From positions 1-30,879 of the forward strand of contig JAHHTP010000021.1 of assembly GCA_020024615.1 (NCBI GenBank): 30,879 bases of DNA, read 5' to 3'. Under the pieces are notes generated by a model. That model ran no database searches. It was not told the origin of the DNA and worked only from the letters and a program-made list of their open reading frames with translations. Positions within the stretch are counted from its first letter, which is position 1; each line of letters starts with the position of its first letter. This stretch comes from Oscillospiraceae bacterium. Its GTDB lineage: Bacteria; Bacillota; Clostridia; Oscillospirales; Ruminococcaceae. Of the stretch, positions 21,631 through 28,629 are shown in pieces. The position numbers were made by a program, and so were the translations under genes.

Positions 21631-23547
21631 ATGGCTTGGCTTTCCAAACCCACCAAAATCTTCCTGGCACTGGGAATGCTTATCTGCACCCTGCTGTGCG
21701 GATGCTGCCTGATGCTGGGAACCTATGCGCTTGAGAACAGCTACTATTCCCTGCCGCTGGACACAGTGGTACAACCAACATTGAACCGCATTATGGACAG
21801 CGATGTCAATAAGCTTTACTATCAGATTTCCAACGACCTGACCAAAGACAACATTCAACAATACATGGGCGAAAACATTCATCCCAATCTGCGGTTTCAT
21901 GTCGTTGTTGATCAGAAGATTGTGTTCACCAACCGCAATCGCAAAATAGCGGAATCCGAAAACACGGTGATTCGAAAATACAAATTCCAGAACAACGAAA
22001 TTCCGGTGCAGATCACAGCACAGCTTATTCTGCCTTTGGTGGGAAACGATCACTATACAGCAGCATATCAATATGTCAACGCCCTATACATCCTGCGTTA
22101 TGTCGTATGGATTGCCGCCCTCATCTGTGGCATATCGGCTCTGATCTTTTCTGGATTGCTGATTCATTCTGCTGGACACAAGTATGCCAGCAAAGAACTG
22201 TTCTGCTCGCCTTTGCTGGCAAAAATGCCTGTTTTTGTGATAATTTGTGCATATCTCCTGCTTGTGTTGAGCGCATTGATATGTCGCCCATTTCTGAACA
22301 AAATGCTGCTGGAGCCTTACCGATTTGCTGAAATTATACTCGGGACACTGCTCTATTTGGTTACGGTATGGTTTTCCTGCGTGCTGATAATCAAGTGGCG
22401 CACGCGCAGTGCTTCGAACCCGATTGTGCATCATACAGGGGATAACCTATCCAAAATTGCAAAGAATCCGGCGACACGCCGACTAACTTTATTATGGCAA
22501 AATCTGTCGCTTTGGAAACGAGCCGGGCTGATTCTCCTGTTGTTAACCGGATTGGATACGGGATGGATGGTACTGTTTTCTTCGTTGAACATTGAAAAAA
22601 ACACCGTATTATTCTCGGTTTTCTGCATCATTTGGATTATTTACAAGCTGTTTTTGATCATATTTTTCGGGCTGTGTATCGTGAATATGCAGATGCTGAA
22701 AACCGGAGCTTTGCGAATCAAAGACGGCGGCATTGAAGAAAAGATCAATGCTGAGGATATGTTCTGGGAATTTCGAGAACACGCCGAAATTCTCAATTCG
22801 ATTGGTGATGGCATTCAGGCAGCCGTTTCGGAACAGATGAAAAGCGAACGATTCCAGACCGAATTGCTCACCAATGTTTCCCACGACATCAAAACACCGA
22901 TGACCTCCATCATCAATTATATCGACCTGCTCGACCAGCTGCATCTGGATGACCCAACCGCCCAGCAATATATTTCCATCCTGACAAAGCAATCCACACG
23001 GCTCAAAAAGCTGACTGAAGATTTGATTGAAGCATCCAAAGCGCAGAGCGGAAACATCAAACCGCATATGGAGTTGCTCGATTATGCGCTGACCGTTAAT
23101 CAGGCAATCGGCGAGTATGCCGACCGGTTCGAAGCGGCTGGATTGCAGCCAGTGTTGCATCTGCCTCCAACACCCGTTATGATTCAAGCGGACGGCAGAC
23201 TCCTTTGGCGTGTGCTGGACAATCTGATGTCCAATGTCTGCAAATATGCGCTATCCGGAACGCGTATATTCATTGATTTGACACCAGAGGGCGCCTTTTC
23301 GATGAAGAATATTTCTCGGGACGAACTCAACATACCGAGCGAGGAACTGGCAAAACGGTTTGTCCGTAACGATGCTTCACGCGGCGAGGTACAGGGCAGC
23401 GGACTGGGACTTTCCATCGCATTAAGCTTAACCGAACTCATGAACGGCAGCCTGACCCTTACCATTGATGGCGATCTGTTCAAAGCTGAAGTATCCTTCC
23501 CGGTTTTGCATCACAACAGCGAACTGCTTTCATGTGATGCCCCCTGA
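21631..23547 (+). CDS. multi-pass membrane sensor histidine kinase
   Basis: A 638-residue kinase, partner of the regulator before it. Six hydrophobic segments are seen (about residues 9-32, 153-178, 200-219, 233-254, 297-316, 326-350), with an extracellular region of about 120 residues between the first two. The H box LLTNVSHDIKTPMTS has the phospho-acceptor His418. The ATPase domain has the N box DNLMSNVCKYA (530-540) and the G box GSGLGLSIAL (589-598). The four extra helices between sensor and catalytic parts are unusual compared with a classical two-helix sensor. I chose the ATG at 21631 with GAGGG at 21621-21625; the frame stays open to 21574 inside the regulator gene. Confidence 0.93.
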   Translation: MAWLSKPTKIFLALGMLICTLLCGCCLMLGTYALENSYYSLPLDTVVQPTLNRIMDSDVNKLYYQISNDLTKDNIQQYMGENIHPNLRFHVVVDQKIVFTNRNRKIAESENTVIRKYKFQNNEIPVQITAQLILPLVGNDHYTAAYQYVNALYILRYVVWIAALICGISALIFSGLLIHSAGHKYASKELFCSPLLAKMPVFVIICAYLLLVLSALICRPFLNKMLLEPYRFAEIILGTLLYLVTVWFSCVLIIKWRTRSASNPIVHHTGDNLSKIAKNPATRRLTLLWQNLSLWKRAGLILLLLTGLDTGWMVLFSSLNIEKNTVLFSVFCIIWIIYKLFLIIFFGLCIVNMQMLKTGALRIKDGGIEEKINAEDMFWEFREHAEILNSIGDGIQAAVSEQMKSERFQTELLTNVSHDIKTPMTSIINYIDLLDQLHLDDPTAQQYISILTKQSTRLKKLTEDLIEASKAQSGNIKPHMELLDYALTVNQAIGEYADRFEAAGLQPVLHLPPTPVMIQADGRLLWRVLDNLMSNVCKYALSGTRIFIDLTPEGAFSMKNISRDELNIPSEELAKRFVRNDASRGEVQGSGLGLSIALSLTELMNGSLTLTIDGDLFKAEVSFPVLHHNSELLSCDAP

Positions 23548-23584
23548 TACCCGAACCATAAAACTTCTAAACCCAGATAGTAAA

Positions 23585-23624
23585 AAGCGGAAACCTTGAT
23601 GTTAGGCTTCCGCTTATTTTTTAT
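23585..23624 (+). terminator. terminator of the two-component operon
   Basis: AAGCGGAA(A)CCT - loop - AGG(C)TTCCGCTT is followed by ATTTTTTATT. Confidence 0.85.
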
Positions 23625-23704
23625 TCTCACAAGGAATCAGAATAATCTGTTTGGATTAAAAATAACAGCAGACAATATAAATTAGCAGGTTATTGCACGA
23701 ATCA

Positions 23705-25798
23705 TTATTTCAAGAATTTGCAAAGACTATAATATGCCTTTTCCCCATCATTCTGGGTAACTTTGATATAAAAGAATTCGTTTTCTACATGGGTGCGTTT
23801 AATTTGAATGGTTTCACATACTGTAATCTGATTCGGCTGAACAGCATATACCACACCTGCATTTGAAATGACTTCAATCGCCATAATTGGATTGGTACCA
23901 CCGATTTTCAATTCAACTTCCAGCATATCACCAATATTTTTCACTTTTGGCAGAATCAGAATACGCTCACCGGTTACGGCATAGCAATTCTGCTCTTTCA
24001 AATTTTGGAAAATATCTTTTCGGGTCAAATGATTGGAAAGCACACAGGCAAGACCTTCTCGATAGCGAAGCATGGTATATTTGGAATGCAGTCCTGTTTG
24101 TCCCGGCATACCATGGTGAGCATCTGCACCACCGACAAAAGCAAATTTTTTGCCTTCTGCTAAAAACTGTTTGAAACCAGGCTGATTCTCATGACATGCA
24201 CAAGTGTCTTCTGAATATCCCCACATGGAATAGATTTCCACTGCTGGTTCAATCGTCTCATCAAAGGTGTCCAGTTTTGAGCCATGTGAAATATGCGGAA
24301 TTAAAATAACATCCTTTCTGCCTTGATACGCTTCGACAAATTCCTTCTGGGTGCAGTACATTTTATCCTGTTTCAGCAATGATACATTTCCGGAATATAA
24401 ATCAAGATTCTCATCGCCTTCAAAATAAACATTGATATGTCCCTCATTGCCCATCCACTCGTAACCAATCAGAGTGGCATACTTGCCATCTTCATTATAT
24501 CGATTACAGATTTCTTTTAACTTGCCCAGCTTATTGTTATCTTTGTTTCTGGCGTGTTCCACAACTTCCCAGTCATGATCGCTCAGACTACAGAAATCAA
24601 GTTTACCGTATTCTCTACCGTAATGAAAGTAATGTTCTGCACTGAATGTGCCGTCAGAGATTTCACTGTGTGCATGCAGCTGACCATAATAAAGCTTTTC
24701 CTCGTTGCTTTCATCCACATAAATCGAAAGAATTTCCGGTTTCAAATTGCCTGCTTTGGCTTCCAAAACATAAAAACCCTTTTCCAGCTTACCAAAATCA
24801 AAGCTGCCCTGGGATTTTTTAATGCTAACCTTTTGCGTTTGGCAATTTCCATCTTTGGAAAGGGTAACTTCAATCGAACCATCATAATCAAAGGTCGGAT
24901 TGTACCAGTCATCCAGAACCAAAAATTCGCAGGTCAGGCTCTCATTCGGTTTGAGCAGCTGCTGTGCCTTAATGCGGATTCTATTGGGAAGATTCGGAAT
25001 AATGCCAAATTTTGCACACTGTTTTAACGGAATTGGATTGAAAATGCCTCTGCCTGTCGCATCCTCCCAGCCAAGGAAATACACTTCATCCTGAATATAC
25101 GGCTGTACGGTAATGCCACGATCACTTAAATTGGTATGTAAGAGCGTAAAGCTGTCACCCTTCTTAAATTCTCCGCTTTCTACAGTGATGTCATAAACAT
25201 AACCCCTGAAACGGAATGCATACGGTGCCTGCTGAATGGACAGCTTCGCCGTTTGAGAAGTGTAATAAAAGCGCTCCTGAATTTTATCGCATGGTGCTGA
25301 AAAACTGGTAAATGGGGTCAGAATACGAATGATACCACCCTTCTGAATGGATACTTCGTCCGGTGTATAGGTAATCTCAAATGTCACCCTATCGCCTGCT
25401 TTTACCACATTTGGCGTAACCGACAAAAAACCGGTCGGTGCGTCCTGATGAATATAAATGTCAATACTGAATTTTTCATTGACCGTAAAGGTCTGTAATT
25501 CATTTTTGATTTCAGCAATCCCAACGGTTAAGGTATCATCTGCACAATGGAGAATGATTTTAGACTGCTCATTCACATACATTGCTGCCTCATACTGCAA
25601 ATAATGCATAACGGAAAAGTCAGGCAGCTGCAATTTTGTTTTATCTCTTAAGCGATACTCTGCCTCATCTTCATACTGCGTGATACCCGAAATACCTTTG
25701 ATGCTCTGCACATCGCAGTTTACAAATTCCGCATAAGCCTGTCGGGTGCAATTTGGCTTGATCGGGTTATGCTGAAAACGTAATCTGATAAAATTCAT
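23705..25798 (-). CDS. large PHP-domain metal-dependent phosphoesterase
   Basis: A 697-residue protein without signal peptide. Residues 1 to about 365 are beta-rich, with several immunoglobulin-like or fibronectin-like modules by appearance (VTPNVVKAGDRVTFEITYTP, SLTCEFLVLDDWYNPTFDYD). The PHP domain (about 370-600) has the metal-binding motifs QLHAHSEISDG (His375, His377) and SLSDHD (407-409), with later ligands in LIPHISHGS and GGADAHHGMP. About 95 residues of beta structure end the protein. PHP domains hydrolyse phosphate esters with two or three metals; the substrate here is unknown. The ATG at 25798 is preceded by TATGGAGGATATAG. A TATAAT lies at 25848-25853 on the minus strand with only a poor -35. 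It looks like a single-gene unit. Confidence 0.82.
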   Translation of the reverse strand: MNFIRLRFQHNPIKPNCTRQAYAEFVNCDVQSIKGISGITQYEDEAEYRLRDKTKLQLPDFSVMHYLQYEAAMYVNEQSKIILHCADDTLTVGIAEIKNELQTFTVNEKFSIDIYIHQDAPTGFLSVTPNVVKAGDRVTFEITYTPDEVSIQKGGIIRILTPFTSFSAPCDKIQERFYYTSQTAKLSIQQAPYAFRFRGYVYDITVESGEFKKGDSFTLLHTNLSDRGITVQPYIQDEVYFLGWEDATGRGIFNPIPLKQCAKFGIIPNLPNRIRIKAQQLLKPNESLTCEFLVLDDWYNPTFDYDGSIEVTLSKDGNCQTQKVSIKKSQGSFDFGKLEKGFYVLEAKAGNLKPEILSIYVDESNEEKLYYGQLHAHSEISDGTFSAEHYFHYGREYGKLDFCSLSDHDWEVVEHARNKDNNKLGKLKEICNRYNEDGKYATLIGYEWMGNEGHINVYFEGDENLDLYSGNVSLLKQDKMYCTQKEFVEAYQGRKDVILIPHISHGSKLDTFDETIEPAVEIYSMWGYSEDTCACHENQPGFKQFLAEGKKFAFVGGADAHHGMPGQTGLHSKYTMLRYREGLACVLSNHLTRKDIFQNLKEQNCYAVTGERILILPKVKNIGDMLEVELKIGGTNPIMAIEVISNAGVVYAVQPNQITVCETIQIKRTHVENEFFYIKVTQNDGEKAYYSLCKFLK

Positions 25799-25917
25799 AT
25801 CTATATCCTCCATATAATTTTTGAAGTATCTCTTTTATTGTAATACGATTATAATAGAAAATCATGTAGAATAATACAAAACAATTGATATATAATACAT
25901 TTGATTTAAAAATAGTG

Positions 25918-25948
25918 CAAAAACGCAGCCGCTTAATTAGCAGCTGCG
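25918..25948 (-). terminator. terminator of the XRE gene
   Basis: On the minus strand CGCAGCTGC-TAATTAA-GCGGCTGCG (one G-U pair) is followed by TTTTTG, 46 bases after the regulator's stop. Confidence 0.8.
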
Positions 25949-25994
25949 CCGTTTAATCATTTCTAATTGATAGTATTACACCAGTACCTTTATC

Positions 25995-26444
25995 TCAGTC
26001 TTTTAATCGTTTCCAATAATTCAGGCGTGGCAAATTTTCCTCAAAAAACGCCCTTGCCTGTTCAGCAGGCCAATCTTTGTTGGACATATGGTCTACAAGA
26101 AAATCGGTCAATTCCTCCAGGGTAGTGTAAACGAAATTTCCATCTGTATAGCACCACTTACAGTATTCCTCATTAAAAGTACCATCCGGCTCTCTGCTGA
26201 AAGAAGAATCGTCAAGCGGCATACCGCAGCATTGACAAATCAGCTTTCGAGGCGAGCCTAAAAGCGTATTGATCGAAACATCAAACAGCTTGGATAATTG
26301 TTTTAATGTTTCGGTATTTGGTGTCGTTTCGCCGGTTTCCCAACGAGATACTGCCTGTCGTGTAACATACACCTTATTTGCAAGCTCATCCTGGGATAAT
26401 CCACTTTTTATGCGGAGTTCATGTATCATATTTTTTGTTTCCAT
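25995..26444 (-). CDS. XRE-family regulator with C-terminal zinc ribbon
   Basis: A 149-residue protein. The N-terminal helix-turn-helix (about residues 5-60) has RIKSGLSQDELANKVYVTRQ and AVSRWETGETTPNTETL, a classic Cro/C1 type. It is followed by a putative zinc ribbon with CQCCGMPLDD and YCKWCYTDG (about residues 70-105), then a short helical tail. This combination is a known family of stand-alone regulators in Firmicutes; the signal is unknown. The ATG at 26444 has GAGGTG close upstream; a GTG at 26453 overlaps that site and is less likely. The MarR gene lies on the other side of a 258-base divergent region. Confidence 0.88.
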   Translation of the reverse strand: METKNMIHELRIKSGLSQDELANKVYVTRQAVSRWETGETTPNTETLKQLSKLFDVSINTLLGSPRKLICQCCGMPLDDSSFSREPDGTFNEEYCKWCYTDGNFVYTTLEELTDFLVDHMSNKDWPAEQARAFFEENLPRLNYWKRLKD

Positions 26445-26462
26445 GTTTATCACCTCAAGGCT

Positions 26463-26491
26463 ATTATATCACCACCACACCCAAAAAACAA
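26463..26491 (-). promoter_or_regulatory. sigma-A promoter of the XRE gene
   Basis: On the minus strand TTGTTT (26486-26491), a 17-bp spacer and a perfect TATAAT (26463-26468), 19 bases before the start codon. Confidence 0.72.
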
Positions 26492-26524
26492 GCAACTTGC
26501 TGTTGCTAAAATCGCTTTTGCGAT
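26491..26524. repeat. two small inverted repeats upstream of the XRE promoter
   Basis: AGCAAC-TTGCT-GTTGCT (26491-26507) and ATCGC-TTTT-GCGAT (26511-26524) stand side by side against the -35 box. They could be operator sites for the XRE protein. The rest of the 26454-26640 gap shows no gene. Confidence 0.45.
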
Positions 26525-26640
26525 ATCCAATTTATATTTCATTAGAAAAACCGTTTTCCTTTTGGATGAGCGGCATAACATTAAAATTACGATATGTATA
26601 GAGGATTTGCATTCTTCCACACATTATTTTTTTATAGGAG

Positions 26641-26669
26641 TTGACAAAACAAAAAATTCGTATTATAAT
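26641..26669 (+). promoter_or_regulatory. strong sigma-A promoter of the MarR-FUSC operon
   Basis: A perfect TTGACA (26641-26646), a 17-bp spacer and a perfect TATAAT (26664-26669). It is the strongest promoter in the window, which suits a repressible unit. Confidence 0.9.
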
Positions 26670-26681
26670 TAACATCGTTAA
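26669..26681. promoter_or_regulatory. palindromic operator over the start site
   Basis: TTAAC-ATC-GTTAA overlaps the last base of the -10 box and the expected transcription start. Its position and symmetry fit self-repression by the MarR protein encoded next. Confidence 0.6.
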
Positions 26682-26702
26682 CTATATGAAAGGATGAGAT
26701 GC

Positions 26703-27152
26703 ATGGATCAAATCGACTGGCTGCAAATGCTTTCTTACCAATACGAACTTCATTGTTTTTCCAGAGCATTGCTGGCCAAAAAACAAAAACAAACACTGAC
26801 CAACAGCGAACGGGAACTTTTATCCAGACTCTATTTAAAACCAGAAGAAAACACCCCCCTTGCGCTGAGTAAAAGCAGTGGAATGAAAAAAGAAGCCATC
26901 AGCCGCTGTTTAAAAAATCTGCTTGAAAAAGGATGTATTCAAAGAGCAAAATCCTTAAAGGATGAGCGTAGCTACATCCTTTCTCTTACCGAGCAGGGGC
27001 AGATCGAACTCAAACAAAATTACGGTGCAATTTTACAGCCTTTGTACGACCTGCGCAGACGCATGGGATCGGAATTTGACACCCTTTGCAAGCTGATTCA
27101 GACTGCAAATCAACACACAGATGTTCCACAAGAAACAACAGAACTTAAATGA
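26703..27152 (+). CDS. MarR-family transcriptional regulator
   Basis: A 149-residue winged-helix regulator: dimerisation helix at the start (MDQIDWLQMLSYQYELHCF), DNA-binding core LALSKSSGMKKEAISRCLKNLLEKG (about residues 52-76) and wing IQRAKSLKDERSYILSLTEQG. I chose the ATG at 26703 because AAAGGA lies 8 bases before it; an ATG at 26694 is too close to that site. It is followed after 17 bases by a FUSC-type membrane protein. MarR proteins typically repress a neighbouring efflux gene and release it on binding an aromatic or phenolic ligand. That ligand role is inferred from the family and context. Confidence 0.88.
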   Translation: MDQIDWLQMLSYQYELHCFSRALLAKKQKQTLTNSERELLSRLYLKPEENTPLALSKSSGMKKEAISRCLKNLLEKGCIQRAKSLKDERSYILSLTEQGQIELKQNYGAILQPLYDLRRRMGSEFDTLCKLIQTANQHTDVPQETTELK

Positions 27153-27169
27153 TTTAGGAGGTAATTTCA

Positions 27170-28243
27170 TTGCGTTTTTATGATATGTTGCAATTAGATC
27201 CCGCTGTTTTGAAAAAAAATATGCGTGCTGCGCAAACAGCAAAAGAACGATATAAAATCCAGGCTTCTATGGTAGTGCGCTCCATGCTGCTGGTAGGCTT
27301 TTCCATTCTCTTTATCGCCCCGATGGGCAAATTATTCGGCTCCGAGAATAGCCCTATGGCAGTCGCTTTGCTGTGTATTCTGCTTTCTGTACGCTTTGTA
27401 GATTTCGGCTATTGCATCAAGGATTCCATGTTTAATTTAGCAATTGTATTTCTGCTTTTGCTGTTTGCACCGGTTGCCACAACATTTGTTCATCCAATTC
27501 TAGCTGTCCTGATTCATTTTACCGCTTTTATGATCATTCTTCTCATGACCTGCGAGCAACCGGAAATGGGAAACGGTGGCTTATATGGATTTTCCTATAT
27601 TTTTCTGACAGGAAATCCGGTGACAGGTGTGCTGCTGTGGAAACGTTTTATCCTGACTTTGGTTGGATATTTGATCTGCGGCACTATTTTTTATTTCAAG
27701 CACCGCAACAAAAACACAGAGGTGCGATTCCGTGATGTTGTAGCACGATTTGATATGACACAGGACAAAAGCAAATGGCAGCTACGCATGGCAATCGGCA
27801 TTGGCCTTGTTTTAACATTGGGCAGTGCGCTGCATTTGGAACGCTTTATGTGGATGGGATTTGCCTGTGGCTCGTTGTTGTCCTCCTATCCATATTCCGC
27901 ACAGATCAAAGAACGCTGCTGGCAGCGTGTATTGGGTGTTATCGCTGGTTCTGCCCTGTTCTTTGTCATCTATCAATTAACACCTGACTCCATGCATTCA
28001 CTGTTAGGACCGCTTGGCGGCTTCTGCCTGGGATTCTGTAGCCAATATTACCACAAAACTATGATCAACTGTTTGGGGGCACTGTTAATAGCTGCCGGAA
28101 TATACGGTGCGCCAGGAGCAGCCCTGCTGCGTATCCAGAATAACCTGCTGGGTGTACTATTTGGCTTTGTCTTTATCTTGGTATATCATAAGCTGACGGA
28201 CAAACTTTTTCAGCCTCAAAGTACTATGGAAACCAATTCATAA
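27170..28243 (+). CDS. FUSC-family (aromatic acid exporter-like) membrane protein
   Basis: A 357-residue protein. It has an N-terminal cytoplasmic stretch, two bundles of about five hydrophobic helices (about residues 35-185 and 210-345) and a short soluble link (FYFKHRNKNTEVRFRDVV) between them. This two-bundle plan is that of FUSC/YccC proteins linked to export of fusaric or other aromatic acids. It is shorter than Gram-negative AaeB (about 650 residues), which has extra soluble domains. It begins with TTG at 27170; a perfect AGGAGG at 27157-27162 with 7-base spacing decides this start, the next in-frame ATG being five codons on. It is co-transcribed with the MarR gene. Confidence 0.78.
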   Translation: MRFYDMLQLDPAVLKKNMRAAQTAKERYKIQASMVVRSMLLVGFSILFIAPMGKLFGSENSPMAVALLCILLSVRFVDFGYCIKDSMFNLAIVFLLLLFAPVATTFVHPILAVLIHFTAFMIILLMTCEQPEMGNGGLYGFSYIFLTGNPVTGVLLWKRFILTLVGYLICGTIFYFKHRNKNTEVRFRDVVARFDMTQDKSKWQLRMAIGIGLVLTLGSALHLERFMWMGFACGSLLSSYPYSAQIKERCWQRVLGVIAGSALFFVIYQLTPDSMHSLLGPLGGFCLGFCSQYYHKTMINCLGALLIAAGIYGAPGAALLRIQNNLLGVLFGFVFILVYHKLTDKLFQPQSTMETNS

Positions 28244-28265
28244 TTCCCACTGGTCTTTCATCATG

Positions 28266-28299
28266 AAAAACCCCCACATCACATAGGGTGTGGGGGTTT
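28266..28299. terminator. bidirectional terminator
   Basis: AAACCCCCACA and TGTGGGGGTTT form an 11-bp stem between the converging FUSC gene and the small membrane-protein gene. The T tract is better on the minus strand (TTTTT). Confidence 0.8.
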
Positions 28300-28318
28300 C
28301 GTGTTATTCAAAAAATTT

Positions 28319-28573
28319 TTATCCGCCATTGCGTATCTTATTTTCCATGATACAGTTGAAAATCTTTTCCACAATAACATTTGCCAAACACAGGCTGACA
28401 ATGAAAGCAACAGCTAAGCAAAAAAGCGCAAGTAGATTCATAAATGTACTGAGAAACTGTCCGAAAAACAGGTCTAAAAGCCACCAGAGCCCTGCAAAAA
28501 ACATAATTGTCAGGACAATTTTCGCAGTAAAACCAACAAAACGATTGCGTGCAATTTTTAAAAATTGTTTCAT
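28319..28573 (-). CDS. small membrane protein, two helices, unknown function
   Basis: An 84-residue protein with a basic N-terminus (MKQFLKIARNRF), two transmembrane helices (about residues 17-40 and 44-70) and a charged tail. I do not recognise a family. AAAGGGG lies about 8 bases before the ATG at 28573, and a terminator follows the stop, which support a real gene. It starts 56 bases after the stop of the surface protein on the same strand with no clear terminator between them, so it may be co-transcribed. Confidence 0.6.
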   Translation of the reverse strand: MKQFLKIARNRFVGFTAKIVLTIMFFAGLWWLLDLFFGQFLSTFMNLLALFCLAVAFIVSLCLANVIVEKIFNCIMENKIRNGG

Positions 28574-28629
28574 GCTCAAGACCCCTTTCTATGTCAGAAA
28601 AAATGAAACTTTGGTTATCTGCAACCTTA

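Noticed and set aside
22609..23187. Minus-strand open frame of 192 codons
   Set aside because: It is antisense to the histidine kinase H-box region and has no ribosome binding site or family features.
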